64,000 bases of DNA from Indolivaga macrotermitis (GTDB taxonomy: Bacteria > Bacteroidota > Bacteroidia > Bacteroidales > Dysgonomonadaceae). The stretch spans positions 1 through 64,000 of the forward strand of contig NZ_FQUC01000016.1 of assembly GCF_900128985.1 (NCBI RefSeq), given 5' to 3'. The notes below the pieces were generated by a model that was given only the letters and a program-made list of their open reading frames with translations, was not told the origin of the DNA and made no database searches. The first letter of the stretch is position 1, and the number at the start of each line of letters is the position of its first letter. The translations under genes and the position numbers were made by a program. Shown piece by piece: positions 34,200 through 42,619 of this stretch.

Positions 34200-34226
34200 A
34201 AGAGCACCCTGTTAGAGGGTGCTCTT
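34200..34226 (-). terminator. Terminator of the DUF6249-like gene
   Basis: AAGAGCACCCT (34200-34210) pairs with AGGGTGCTCTT (34216-34226). It separates chromosomal genes from module D. Confidence 0.8.
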
Positions 34227-34258
34227 AAAATGTGGTGAGGGTAACTAAATTAAGATAT

Positions 34259-34702
34259 TCAGCCTTTTTGCTTATTCTCTTTAGCTTGTTCTATGAAATA
34301 GGCAACTAGCAAACCCAACCCGCCGAACAAGGAGACACAGGCAAAGTAAATGACCGATACTGTATTTGTTATATTGTGCTGTACATTGTATTCGTAGTTG
34401 GCAAATTCGGGCATCATAGATGCAGTAACGGTCGATTCCAGAATAAAGGCGACGATCAGCCCGAGTCCGAGACCTATCATCAGCAGGCTGGCGCGCAGAG
34501 GCCACGATGACGATACTTTTGTATTGAAGCCTCCCAGAATGGGCAGATTGAGATTATTCGACAAATTAAGATCATTATTAGCATTGAATTGCATTTTCTC
34601 GATAAGCATTATACGTTCTTTTCGGCGTGCGTATAGTTCGAATATACGGTATATGCCTAAAATTGAAACCGGTACTACTATTAGAGGAATAAGAATTTCC
34701 AT
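34259..34702 (-). CDS. DUF6249-like membrane protein
   Basis: A 147-residue protein with three hydrophobic segments: near residues 3-21 (ending in YARRKERIMLIEK), 73-91 and 113-135. The helix, RRKER-x-x-LIEK, poly-Asn linker, then two helices arrangement matches DUF6249 proteins that sit beside ECF sigma factors in Bacteroidetes. Divergently transcribed from the sigma factor at 34866 across a 163-base gap, probably under shared control. Function not established; part of the sigma locus by context. Confidence 0.75.
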   Translation of the reverse strand: MEILIPLIVVPVSILGIYRIFELYARRKERIMLIEKMQFNANNDLNLSNNLNLPILGGFNTKVSSSWPLRASLLMIGLGLGLIVAFILESTVTASMMPEFANYEYNVQHNITNTVSVIYFACVSLFGGLGLLVAYFIEQAKENKQKG

Positions 34703-34825
34703 ATTATTTATGTATTAAAAAGTGAAACATTCATTCGTTTGCTTATTTTGACGGTAAGTTTCCTGATAGGTTACAAATGCATGTGATTTTTTTTTAATAG
34801 GTAATTTCTATGATAAATTTATTTT

Positions 34826-34833
34826 TATTTTTG
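34826..34833 (+). promoter_or_regulatory. TATTTTTG box of the sigma factor operon
   Basis: Matches TAnnTTTG, 32 bases before the sigma factor ATG. Confidence 0.5.
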
Positions 34834-34865
34834 TAACCGATGCTACCAGCCTGCGTCATATTGTT

Positions 34866-35420
34866 ATGGCCGAGTTAGACGACATATATTATATCAACCT
34901 GATACGTGGAGGCGATACTAATGCTTTTGTATATCTGGTACGCCGCTATCAGCGGATGATATTTACAATAGTCGCTAAAATAGTCAATAATACGAATGAT
35001 GCCGAGGATATAACACAGGAAATATTTATTAAAGTATTTCAGTCGCTCGATAAATTCAGGGGTGATGCCGGATTTTCGACATGGCTGTACCGGATTGCTT
35101 ATAATACTGCCATATCGGAGATAAGGAAGAATAAAAGTATACATACTTCGTTCGAAGATCATCTGTCGGCAGTAGGTGAGGAGGTATTATCGGATGCGAT
35201 AGATGATATTAGTACCGAAGAACGGCTACGGTATCTCGACGAAGTATTAAATATGTTGCCGCCTGAGGATGCGTTGCTGATATCGTTGTTTTACCTGAAT
35301 GACCATTCGGTACAGGATATCAGTGTAATCACCGGGCTGGGGGTATCGAATGTGAAGGTGAAGTTGCACCGTATCCGAAAATTTATGAACTTTGAAATAA
35401 ATAAACTCATATCGGAATGA
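34866..35420 (+). CDS. ECF-type RNA polymerase sigma factor
   Basis: A 184-residue sigma-70 factor. Region 2 has FVYLVRRYQRMIFTIVAKIV, DAEDITQEIFIKVFQSLDKF and GFSTWLYRIAYNTAISEIRK. Region 4 (about 120-180) has LPPEDALLISLFYLNDHSVQDIS with helix-turn-helix VSNVKVKLHRIRK. This group (RpoE-like, next to a single-helix or two-helix protein) is common in Bacteroidetes. Its stop overlaps the next ATG by 4 bases, so the downstream membrane gene is translationally coupled and is the likely antagonist. Confidence 0.93.
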   Translation: MAELDDIYYINLIRGGDTNAFVYLVRRYQRMIFTIVAKIVNNTNDAEDITQEIFIKVFQSLDKFRGDAGFSTWLYRIAYNTAISEIRKNKSIHTSFEDHLSAVGEEVLSDAIDDISTEERLRYLDEVLNMLPPEDALLISLFYLNDHSVQDISVITGLGVSNVKVKLHRIRKFMNFEINKLISE

Positions 35421-35785
35421 AAAAGCAGGAAGATGACAAGCTTAAAGGCTTATTCAATGAGATGAGCTTTACCGAACCCTCAAAAGGATTCGAGAACAGA
35501 CTGATGCAACAAATAAATATTGTTGCTGCCGAAAAGCAGAAGAAAAGATCTCTTCGGAACGCTATATATAATGTGTTGGCTATGATTGGCGGAGTACTAG
35601 CCATTATTGCCCTTCCGGTTGTTGTGTTCAGGCTATCGGGAATAAATCTTGCGGATTATAACTATTCGATTAAACTTCCGGATATGCAAATAGACCCTTT
35701 GTGGATATTGATGGGCTTTTCGGTATTAGTTTTGCTAATCGGGGATACGCTGATGCGTACTCGTCTGAAGAAAAAACAGCATTAA
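35417..35785 (+). CDS. Two-helix membrane protein, probable anti-sigma partner
   Basis: A 122-residue protein. The cytoplasmic N-terminus (about residues 1-45) has EDDKLKGLFNEMSFTEPSKGFENRLMQQI, where FEN-RLMxxI-type helices mark Bacteroidetes sigma-partner proteins. Two membrane helices follow (about 51-73 and 91-112), with a basic RTRLKKK end. Overlap with the sigma gene and this layout suggest it holds the sigma factor at the membrane. A strong terminator follows. No classical zinc anti-sigma motif is present. Confidence 0.75.
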   Translation: MKKQEDDKLKGLFNEMSFTEPSKGFENRLMQQINIVAAEKQKKRSLRNAIYNVLAMIGGVLAIIALPVVVFRLSGINLADYNYSIKLPDMQIDPLWILMGFSVLVLLIGDTLMRTRLKKKQH

Positions 35786-35806
35786 AGAATCTCTATAAAA
35801 AAATAA

Positions 35807-35832
35807 AACTCTTTAGGACCACCTAAAGAGTT
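35807..35832. terminator. Hairpin terminator
   Basis: AACTCTTTAGG (35807-35817) pairs with CCTAAAGAGTT (35822-35832) and is followed by CTCTTTTTT. It serves the sigma operon and possibly the convergent lipoprotein gene. Confidence 0.85.
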
Positions 35833-35857
35833 CTCTTTTTTCTTGTTGACCTCAAGA

Positions 35858-36043
35858 TTAGTTTTGAGGAGCTACAGCAGCAGAATCAACAACAGCAGTG
35901 TCTACTGGAGTTTCTACAACAGGAGCAGGAGCAACTACTGTATCAGCAGGAGCAACTTCTTCTGCAGGTTTAGAACCACCGTTACAAGCAACAAATGATG
36001 CTGAGAATGCAGCAACTGCTGCGAACAATAATACTTTTTTCAT
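35858..36043 (-). CDS. Small Pro/Ala/Val-rich lipoprotein
   Basis: A 61-residue lipoprotein. The signal segment ends ASFVACNGG (Cys 20), then a low-complexity tail of Pro, Ala, Val, Asp and Thr (APADTVVAPAPVVETPVDTA). It is anchored in a membrane with a flexible tail. The signal peptide is nearly identical in style to the lipoprotein at 36303-36662 (AFxASFVAC), suggesting related origin. A TACATTTG box at 36093-36100 lies upstream. Function unknown; likely abundant, from the short, simple design (inference). Confidence 0.8.
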   Translation of the reverse strand: MKKVLLFAAVAAFSASFVACNGGSKPAEEVAPADTVVAPAPVVETPVDTAVVDSAAVAPQN

Positions 36044-36248
36044 TTTACCTTCTGTTTTGACGAAAAATTGTAAATAATTATCTTTTCGAGTGCAAATGTA
36101 ATATAAAAAATCACAACATGCGCAAAGATTTGCAAATGATTTACATATTTATGTGCATACTTTTCCGAAATGTTCAAAAATCTACCTCAAACATTCATTC
36201 TACTGTCAGAATTACTATATAATAGGCTTATTATTTGAATAATAAAAA

Positions 36249-36271
36249 AGGTATCCGTAAATAGGATACCT
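36249..36271 (-). terminator. Terminator of the 36303 lipoprotein gene
   Basis: AGGTATCC (36249-36256) pairs with GGATACCT (36264-36271) and is followed on the minus strand by a T-run. Confidence 0.8.
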
Positions 36272-36302
36272 CTTTTATATGAAGTTTTTAGAACTCTCTA
36301 AA

Positions 36303-36662
36303 TTATTGAGCAGCAGCATCAGCGAATTTTTTGCTGATTTCCGCAAACTTAGCAGCTTGTTCAGGAGTCATGTTAGCCAACTCTTTTTGAAGATCTTGTG
36401 ACATGTTTGCAATGTCTTGAGCTACTTTAGTATACTCTTGAACTGCGGAAGCATCTCCGGTTTTTACTTTAGGATATAAAGCTACAGCTTTTTCTACCAA
36501 TTCGGTGTATTTTGCTAAAGCATCTCCTTCAGCAGCAGGAGTGACAACTTCTACATTAGTAGAATCTTGGTCAGAAGCACCTGTTTCACTTTTTTTAGAA
36601 TCGCAAGCTACAAACGAAGCTGTAAATGCAGCTACAGTAAGCATTAAAAAAATTTTTTTCAT
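36303..36662 (-). CDS. Small helical lipoprotein
   Basis: A 119-residue lipoprotein with a signal segment ending FTASFVACD (Cys 20), a Ser/Thr linker, and a mostly alpha-helical C-terminal part with the helices ALAKYTELVEKAVALYPKVK, VQEYTKVAQDIANMSQDLQK and PEQAAKFAEISKKFADA. This resembles DUF6591-like and other small Bacteroidetes helical lipoproteins; I would not assign a family. A TATTTTTG box (36722-36729, minus) lies about 60 bases upstream. Function unknown. Confidence 0.8.
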   Translation of the reverse strand: MKKIFLMLTVAAFTASFVACDSKKSETGASDQDSTNVEVVTPAAEGDALAKYTELVEKAVALYPKVKTGDASAVQEYTKVAQDIANMSQDLQKELANMTPEQAAKFAEISKKFADAAAQ

Positions 36663-37060
36663 TGTTCGGAATTGTTTGTTTTTGATGAAAAATTACAAGC
36701 CTAATAGCTATATGTTAGCTACAAAAATAGAATAAATATCTGAAAGAAAAAGATATCCGTTCGATTTATCAATTTTATTTAATTTTAAGAATCCCTTTTT
36801 GTTTTCTGTTTTTTGTGTTTATTATGTTGATTTTTAGTTGTTTATCTTTTGTTGGCTGTGCGTTTGGTAATTGAATTGTAATATATACATAATATATATT
36901 TAATGTCAAATAAAAGTCAATGTCGTGATAATACCGGTTTTTTATTGGAACTAAAAGAGAGGGAATAGCTTTTGATTAATCTTTATTAAAAAGACGCCGG
37001 GATTGGTAACTTTCTTCTAAATTAGAGTGTTTTTAATTGACATACTAAATACGTATTGAT
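36663..37060. other. Non-coding AT-rich gap
   Basis: About 400 bases between divergent genes. It holds the TATTTTTG promoter box of the lipoprotein (36722-36729, minus). No supportable coding frame or RNA fold is seen; the promoter for the SDR gene at 37061 is not obvious. Confidence 0.5.
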
Positions 37061-37852
37061 ATGAACATATATTTATCAGGAAAGCGTGTGCTCGTTTGTG
37101 GAGGGTCTCAGGGCATAGGATTTGCCTCGGCTCAGTTATTTGCCCGGTCGGGTGCATCTGTAACTCTGGTTGCCCGAAGCAAAGAGTCTCTCGAAACAGC
37201 TGTAAAAGAGTTATATGTAGGAGCGGATAATCAGGTACATGATTATCTGGAGCTGGATCTTGCCGATCCGTATAAGGCAACAAATGAGCTTTCGGTATAT
37301 ATTGGTGGTGGAAAAAATATCGATATACTTATTAATAATTCAGGAGGGCCTGCTCCGGCTGGATTGTTAGGAGAGAAACCCGAAAAGTTTTTGTCTTATT
37401 TTTCCCAGCATATTATAACTGCTCAATTATTTACGCAACTCGTTGTTCCTCATATGAAACAGGAAAAGTGGGGGCGTATCGTTAATATTATTTCCACTTC
37501 GGTCAAAGTTCCTATAGCCGGTTTAGGAGTATCTAATACAATACGTGGTGCTATGGCATCGTGGAGTAAAACGATGGCCGGAGAGCTTGCTCCTTTTGGT
37601 ATAACCGTTAATAATGTATTGCCGGGCAGCACCGATACACAACGCATTGCATCTATCATTGCTACCGATGCTCAAAAGACAGGAAAGAGCGAAGATGAGG
37701 TAAGAGCTTTGCGCGAAGCGTCTATACCGATGAAACGTATCGGTAAACCCGAAGAGGTAGCTGCCGGAATCGTATTTCTGGCTTCGCGTGAGGCTTCATA
37801 TATTACAGGTGTGAATCTTCCCGTTGACGGAGGAAGTACTCCTTCGATGTAG
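37061..37852 (+). CDS. SDR-fold protein lacking the usual Tyr/Lys catalytic pair
   Basis: A 263-residue short-chain dehydrogenase/reductase fold. The nucleotide loop GGSQGIG (residues 14-20), NNSGG, and the C-terminal GVNLPVDGG are present. At the position of the catalytic Y-x-x-x-K, the sequence reads GVSNTIRGAMASWSKT, giving S and R instead of Y and K. The preceding Ser (IISTS) is retained. This substitution also marks a known SDR subgroup often labelled 3-oxoacyl-ACP reductase. It may bind NAD(P) without classical catalysis, or use another base. Substrate unknown. Confidence 0.85.
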   Translation: MNIYLSGKRVLVCGGSQGIGFASAQLFARSGASVTLVARSKESLETAVKELYVGADNQVHDYLELDLADPYKATNELSVYIGGGKNIDILINNSGGPAPAGLLGEKPEKFLSYFSQHIITAQLFTQLVVPHMKQEKWGRIVNIISTSVKVPIAGLGVSNTIRGAMASWSKTMAGELAPFGITVNNVLPGSTDTQRIASIIATDAQKTGKSEDEVRALREASIPMKRIGKPEEVAAGIVFLASREASYITGVNLPVDGGSTPSM

Positions 37853-37982
37853 TGTTGTAATATTTTGGCAGGCGGGGATTCTTTATAAATCCATTATTTT
37901 TTGTACATTTACCAAAAGAGACTTTTTTGATAATCAAATAATATATTGATTAGATACTTACTGTTATTTATACGACAAGAAT

Positions 37983-38105
37983 ATGGATAAGAAAACAGCA
38001 TTGGCATTAACTACGGTTGCAGTTGCAGCAGGTACGGCAGCATTAGTTATATATTATTTGAACAAGGAGAAGAAAAAAAAGAAAATAGCATTTCGTTTTG
38101 TTTAA
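37983..38105 (+). CDS. 40-residue single-helix membrane microprotein
   Basis: An ATG frame of 40 codons: basic start MDKKTALALTT, one hydrophobic helix (about residues 7-25, with AVAAGTAALVIYYL), then a lysine-rich tail (NKEKKKKKIAFRFV). Positive-tail, single-helix microproteins of this size are a common class. The frame is short, but its composition is clearly protein-like and there is a spaced A-rich stretch before the ATG. A hairpin terminator lies about 110 bases downstream. No family assigned. Confidence 0.6.
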   Translation: MDKKTALALTTVAVAAGTAALVIYYLNKEKKKKKIAFRFV

Positions 38106-38212
38106 GATGCCATTCTCTTTTCAGTCAGTTATAAAAAAGTAACGGAATATTTTACATTGCTTACGGTAAGCAAGACCGGAGTTTCGGTTGTTTCGATATA
38201 TAAAATAATATT

Positions 38213-38245
38213 GAGCCTGTATTTAACGGATACAGGCTCGTTTTT
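38213..38245. terminator. Hairpin terminator
   Basis: GAGCCTGTA (38213-38221) pairs with TACAGGCTC (38231-38239), followed by GTTTTTT. Confidence 0.88.
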
Positions 38246-38249
38246 TGTT

Positions 38250-38861
38250 TTATAATATGCCTTGAAAATCGGCGAGTAAAATAGCAAAGCAGATACACTC
38301 TGTCAAAACTGCTGCAATAATAAATCCGGCAATGGCTTTTACTCCTTTTACATTGCATGAGATACTGAATGCGTTGTATGATAGTATTAGCATCCAGATA
38401 GTAGCTACCATTATTATGATAACAAATATGCTCATAATCAGGTAATCGGTGCCGCTGGCTGTAGAAGCATTTCCTGTTATGGAAGAAAGCAGCGAATTGG
38501 TAACTTCTATCGAGCTCTTGGTAAATGTAGGGATACAGCCGACTAGTGAGACTAGCAACAGCGGCACTTTAGCAAGGGTAAGTGTGCCGGCTACATCTAC
38601 CGGCCTGATACGCGATTTGCTTATCAATCGCCCTATAATATAGAGTATCAGTATAAAGATGATGAGTGCCGACAATGCTATACCGAGTGCCGATAATAAC
38701 GGCAGGCTTGCCAGTTTGATCGATATTACTCCTGGATAGGCAATGCCATTGATTTGCCCTAAGACAACAGTGGCAATATAAATAATTAAGCCTATGATAA
38801 GAGCTTTTAGTCCGGCTATGCGCTCAAAGGGATTGATCAGCGATAAATTTTTGTTATTCAT
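38250..38861 (-). CDS. Yip1-domain membrane protein
   Basis: A 203-residue protein with five hydrophobic helices; the first begins after NPFERIAGLKALIIG. The FERI-x-A start, helix spacing and the mid-protein basic SKSRIRPVDVAGTLTLAKVP segment match the YIP1 family of membrane proteins of unknown bacterial function. Its ATG overlaps the 3' end of the DUF2089 gene by 8 bases, so both are expressed together from the promoter near 39138-39168. A role for the regulator in controlling this membrane protein is plausible but not shown. Confidence 0.82.
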   Translation of the reverse strand: MNNKNLSLINPFERIAGLKALIIGLIIYIATVVLGQINGIAYPGVISIKLASLPLLSALGIALSALIIFILILYIIGRLISKSRIRPVDVAGTLTLAKVPLLLVSLVGCIPTFTKSSIEVTNSLLSSITGNASTASGTDYLIMSIFVIIIMVATIWMLILSYNAFSISCNVKGVKAIAGFIIAAVLTECICFAILLADFQGIL

Positions 38862-39117
38862 AATTATTTAGTTTAGAGATTATATCATCCAGACGGTTTC
38901 TTACTGTCGGATAGCTGAGGTTCAGTTGTTTTGCCATATCCTTCAGGCTACCGCTGCTTTTTACGAACTTCAGGATAAAATCCTGTTCATCTTCTGATAA
39001 TTGAGCCAATAGAGGTAAGGTATATAAACCATTTACTTCCGTTTCGCAATATTCGCACCTGAGGCTCTTTACTTTCAGCTGTTGTTGACAACTGGGACAG
39101 ATACAAGGTAACTTCAT
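38854..39117 (-). CDS. DUF2089 regulator (zinc-ribbon plus HTH)
   Basis: An 87-residue protein with an N-terminal zinc ribbon (CICPSCQ and LRCEYCET) and a C-terminal DNA-binding helix-turn-helix with EDEQDFILKFVKSSGSLKDMAKQL followed by YPTVRNRLDDII. This is the DUF2089 layout: the domain recognises DNA, and the second part resembles sigma-like HTH. It is the first gene of an overlapping pair with the Yip1 gene, so it may autoregulate. Promoter box TATATTTG lies on the minus strand at 39138-39145. Confidence 0.87.
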   Translation of the reverse strand: MKLPCICPSCQQQLKVKSLRCEYCETEVNGLYTLPLLAQLSEDEQDFILKFVKSSGSLKDMAKQLNLSYPTVRNRLDDIISKLNNYE

Positions 39118-39137
39118 GTTTTTCTGATTTTGTTTTA

Positions 39138-39168
39138 CAAATATAAATATAGTTTTTAATAAAACAAA
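39138..39168 (-). promoter_or_regulatory. Promoter (TTTG, 19 bp, TATATTTG) of the DUF2089 operon
   Basis: On the minus strand TTTG (39168-39165) and TATATTTG (39145-39138) are separated by 19 bases, a near-ideal Bacteroidetes promoter, 20 bases before the ATG. Confidence 0.8.
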
Positions 39169-39349
39169 TGTTTGGTTTAATAAAATTAAGTTTGTTATTT
39201 AGTTTATGTTTGTTTTGTGTGATTTATTTCAGTTGTAAATGAAATTTGTTAGCTAAGGTTAAATAGTGCATACTAAGGTTTATGAATGAGGCTATGGGAG
39301 CGCTTTTTTATATCTTTGGTTCGATTTTACAGTTACTTATTTGTTTTTT

Positions 39350-39979
39350 ATGAAAAAAGCGACGCTACCAGTCATTCTTCTGATTATCTTGCTTGGGCTG
39401 ATCGCCCTTATTCTGTATCTGGTGAAATCGTCAGGTAAAGAAGAGCGTATATACGTTTCTCACGATATTGTTGTACAGCAGATCGAAGAATTAGGGAATC
39501 TCGAAGTTGTCAAATATAATATACAGGATGTGGTTCAGTATGAGAAAGTACGTACGTGGTTGCCCAATTCGAAAGCCTCATTGATGGTTGGCGGAGAGGT
39601 GATTGCTTGTGTAGATCTTACCAAAATCCGGAAGGAAGATATTATGACTGATAAAGATTCGGTGAGTCTGATATTGCCGATCCCCGAAATATGCCATTAT
39701 AAGGTAGATCATTCTCGTTCGAGGGTATATAATGTCGAATATGGTTTGTGGGAAACCGCTAAGTTGGTAGATGCTGCCTATGCACAGGCTGAGGAACAGC
39801 TATATCAATCTGCCCTGAAAATGGGAATAGCAGAAGAGAGCCGCGAGAATGCTATTAAAGTACTTACGCCTATTTTGAGAGGTTTGGGTTTCACCAAGAT
39901 CCATATCGGCTTCAAGACGGCAGCGGAAACTTTATCATCCGAAAATCCCAATATAAAACTGACTAAGCCTAATAAATAA
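39350..39979 (+). CDS. DUF4230 membrane-anchored protein
   Basis: A 209-residue protein with an N-terminal helix (about residues 6-26) and an extracytoplasmic domain with QQIEELGNLEVVKYNIQDVVQYEK, LMVGGEVIACVDLTKI and LPIPEICHYKVDHSRSRVYN. This pattern is the DUF4230 family, common in Bacteroidetes and Firmicutes and of unknown function. TATCTTTG at 39311-39318 is the likely promoter box. The ATG at 39350 is used because a TTG at 39341 is only three codons earlier. Confidence 0.87.
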   Translation: MKKATLPVILLIILLGLIALILYLVKSSGKEERIYVSHDIVVQQIEELGNLEVVKYNIQDVVQYEKVRTWLPNSKASLMVGGEVIACVDLTKIRKEDIMTDKDSVSLILPIPEICHYKVDHSRSRVYNVEYGLWETAKLVDAAYAQAEEQLYQSALKMGIAEESRENAIKVLTPILRGLGFTKIHIGFKTAAETLSSENPNIKLTKPNK

Positions 39980-40006
39980 CCAAATTTCTAAATATTAGTA
40001 AATCAG

Positions 40007-40585
40007 ATGCAGATATTGCAACTATCTTTTCCCGAATGGGACAACAAATTATTTTTGTTACTAAACGGTAAGCATACACCGGCACTCGATTTTCCGATGT
40101 ATGCTATCAGTACCTATCTTTTTTGGGCATTGTGTTGTATAGCCCTTATCGCATTTATGATTTATCGCGACAGGCGGTGGGGAAAATGGGCTGCCTTGTT
40201 TATGATGATAGGTGTAGGTATGAATAGTTTGGCTAATAATTTACTCAAATTAGTCGTTATGCGCCCTCGTCCCGGTCACAATCCTTTATTTCAGGATGTG
40301 ATACATCAACTCGAAGATCCGGGAATCACTTATAGTTTCTTTTCGGCACATTCGTCCAATTCGGTTTGTCTCGCTTTGTTTTCGGCATTATATTTCAAGA
40401 ACAAATATTACTCGATTTTGGCTTTTGCATGGGCTATGTCTATTGCGTACAGCCGTATATATGTAGGCAAGCATTATCCACTCGATGTTCTGTTCGGGCT
40501 GGCTTTCGGTGTGCTTACAGGAGGTATATCTTATTGGTATTACAACCGTTTTCACAGGCGTAAGTCTGCTTTGATAAAGGATTAA
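40007..40585 (+). CDS. PAP2-family membrane phosphatase
   Basis: A 192-residue inner-membrane protein with about six helices and the three phosphatase motifs. C1 is KLVVMRPRPG (near 78-87), C2 is SFFSAHSSNS (near 110-119) with the catalytic His, and C3 is SRIYVGKHYPLDV (near 146-158) with the second His and Asp. It hydrolyses lipid or undecaprenyl pyrophosphates, or related lipid phosphates; the substrate is not fixed by sequence. It lies 27 bases after the DUF4230 gene and 28 bases before the WG-repeat gene, so the three may be one operon. Confidence 0.92.
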   Translation: MQILQLSFPEWDNKLFLLLNGKHTPALDFPMYAISTYLFWALCCIALIAFMIYRDRRWGKWAALFMMIGVGMNSLANNLLKLVVMRPRPGHNPLFQDVIHQLEDPGITYSFFSAHSSNSVCLALFSALYFKNKYYSILAFAWAMSIAYSRIYVGKHYPLDVLFGLAFGVLTGGISYWYYNRFHRRKSALIKD

Positions 40586-40613
40586 TCAAAGAATCTGATA
40601 AACAGTCTTTTCC

Positions 40614-41951
40614 ATGAAGTATTTCTATATCGTTTTCTGCTTGTTTCTGTCGCTGTCTGTTGAGGTACAGGCACAGGTGTCAAAAAAATACGGGGTTGTA
40701 AATCTGGAGGGCGAAGTGTTGGTTCCTTTTATATATGAAGAAATAACACCGTTCGAGAATGGTTATGCCCGTACTATGCGCAGAGAACGTTACGGACTGA
40801 TAGATATATCGGGGAAAGAAATCATTCCGGCGCAACAATACCATGATATGGGGAAAGTTGACGCAGGCATGATAATAGTGATGCGTAACAAACTCTATGG
40901 AGTAATAGATACGGAGAACAGAATTCTGGTACCGCTCGAGTATAAGAATATTCTACCGTTGGCTAATAATCATTTTTTAGTATATAAAACGATCACATCG
41001 GGTGTTGTCAACAGCAATGGAGAATTAACAGTTCCGTTATCCAATAGTATATTAATGCCATTTTCGGGAGATCGTAACTATCTGCTGTCGAATGATATGT
41101 ACAGACAGCAAAGTAAAGTGATCGACACAGAGAATAGGGAAGTTGCGTTTGAGCAGAACTCGAGTATACGCGATTTTGGTAATGGATATCTCGGATTGAG
41201 GCAAAGTAAACCAAATACTTACAAGGTTGTAGATATTCACGGGAAAGAGATTTGTTCCGGGTTGACCGTGCAGGAAAACCAACGGTTCACGGGTGATTAT
41301 CTTCGTTATCATGATCAAGGAAAACTAGGCCTGATGAATATTCGAGGAGAGGCTGTTCTGCCTCCCGTTTATAGCCGGATTTTCGATTTCAATAACGGCT
41401 ATGCAAAAGTTGTGCAAGATTCGACACGATTTGGAGATAACCAGATCGGGATGGTTGACGAGCAAGGCCGTGTGATTGTCCGCTGTATGTACGATGGCTT
41501 GGGTGAACCTTCCGATGACCGGATTATGGCTTTTGCAGTACAAAAGCATGGTTATCTCGATTTGAAGGGTAGGGTAGCCATCCCGTTCAATTACGATTCG
41601 GCAACTGATTTTAAAGACCATATGGCAATTGTGTCGAAGGATAACCTATACGGGGTTATCGATACCGGAGGCCGCCAAGTGTTGCCTTTCGAATATCGCC
41701 AGTTGAGATACTTGGGTAATTCGCTTTTTGCAGCCAGTCGCCAGCTAAAATGGGGCATTATTGATTCGTCGGGTCGAGAGATAATACCTTTCACCTATGA
41801 TTCTGTAGGCGAAATATATAATGACCGTTACATTACGGTTCAAAAAAATCAGAAGTGGGGAGTAATTAATTTGTTGGAATACGAGGTACTGCCTTTTATC
41901 TATAAATCTATTGTGGATTATTCCGATGGTGTATTTATAGTCACCAAATGA
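40614..41951 (+). CDS. WG-repeat secreted protein
   Basis: A 445-residue protein with a signal peptide (ending VQAQV, about residue 21) and about ten WG-type repeats of 35-40 residues. The units are of the form (K)YGVI(D/N)-x-(G/N)-(R/K)-x-(I/L)-(V/I)P-(F/L)-x-Y-(D/E/K), for example YGLIDISGKEIIP, YGVIDTENRILVP, WGIIDSSGREIIPFTYDS. Repeats of this type form a beta-propeller-like or solenoid surface, usually extracytoplasmic, with unknown binding partners. The repeats run almost to the end. Confidence 0.9.
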   Translation: MKYFYIVFCLFLSLSVEVQAQVSKKYGVVNLEGEVLVPFIYEEITPFENGYARTMRRERYGLIDISGKEIIPAQQYHDMGKVDAGMIIVMRNKLYGVIDTENRILVPLEYKNILPLANNHFLVYKTITSGVVNSNGELTVPLSNSILMPFSGDRNYLLSNDMYRQQSKVIDTENREVAFEQNSSIRDFGNGYLGLRQSKPNTYKVVDIHGKEICSGLTVQENQRFTGDYLRYHDQGKLGLMNIRGEAVLPPVYSRIFDFNNGYAKVVQDSTRFGDNQIGMVDEQGRVIVRCMYDGLGEPSDDRIMAFAVQKHGYLDLKGRVAIPFNYDSATDFKDHMAIVSKDNLYGVIDTGGRQVLPFEYRQLRYLGNSLFAASRQLKWGIIDSSGREIIPFTYDSVGEIYNDRYITVQKNQKWGVINLLEYEVLPFIYKSIVDYSDGVFIVTK

Positions 41952-42153
41952 TGGTATTCTGGAATAATAATGGGCAATTTCAATTCGTTTATTAGGAGAT
42001 AAAATCTGGAAAATATTGTGTCTGATGTTCCATCGAAGGGAACAAGGAGGATTCCGTCTGTTAATTTAATATAGCTTACTGAACTTTTGGATATAATTAG
42101 TGTTTATTTAGAAAACAGTGAAAAGAGACGTTATATTCTAAAAAATAAGTGAA

Positions 42154-42555
42154 ATGAAAAAGTTTTATGTATTGTCAATCAGTTTGGTAGCTGCACTTTC
42201 TTTCGTTGCATGTAATGGTGCAAAAACAGGTTCTTCGGATGTAAATCCGGATTCGGTTAATGTCGTTAATGACATACAAAATGCGGTAGACACTGCTAGC
42301 CGCGCGGTACAAGATGGTACTCAGCAAGCTGTGGAAGGCGCTGATCAGGCAGTAAAAGATGGCAAAGAGGATGCTAAAGATCTTTTGGATAAGGCTAAAG
42401 ACGAAACAAACAAAGCTGTGGATAAAAGCAAAGAGGCTGCAAAAAGCGGAGCTGACGCAGTAAAGAATGAAGCTAATAAAGCTGCTGATAAAACAAAAGA
42501 GGTAGCTAAAGATGTTAAACAGGACTTGAAGAACGAAGCAAACAAATTGAAATAA
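42154..42555 (+). CDS. LEA-like lysine/alanine-rich lipoprotein
   Basis: A 133-residue lipoprotein with its signal segment ending LSFVACNG (Cys 20). The remaining 110 residues form amphipathic helix made of repeated short units, such as DKAKDETNKAVDKSKEAAK and AADKTKEVAKDVKQDL, with heavy A, K, D and E and no aromatic residues. This composition and 11-mer-like periodicity resemble group 3 LEA (desiccation-protection) proteins. It is likely a membrane-linked shield against stress (inference). It is neighboured by the YtxH-like gene at 42856. A hairpin-like terminator follows near 42583-42619. Confidence 0.8.
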   Translation: MKKFYVLSISLVAALSFVACNGAKTGSSDVNPDSVNVVNDIQNAVDTASRAVQDGTQQAVEGADQAVKDGKEDAKDLLDKAKDETNKAVDKSKEAAKSGADAVKNEANKAADKTKEVAKDVKQDLKNEANKLK

Positions 42556-42582
42556 GAGAACAACAAATTCGCTCAGACAGGC

Positions 42583-42619
42583 AGAAAGGTTTTCCGGATA
42601 TTTTCGGAAAGCTTTTCTT
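42583..42619 (+). terminator. Probable terminator of the LEA-like gene
   Basis: GAAAGGTTTTCCG and CGGAAAGCTTTTC form an imperfect stem (one mismatch pair) followed by TTTTTTT. Confidence 0.6.

Noticed and set aside
41895-41904. TTTATCTATA inside the WG-repeat gene
   Set aside because: It encodes part of the repeat (PFIYKS) in frame and no start codon follows, so it is treated as the expected chance copy.
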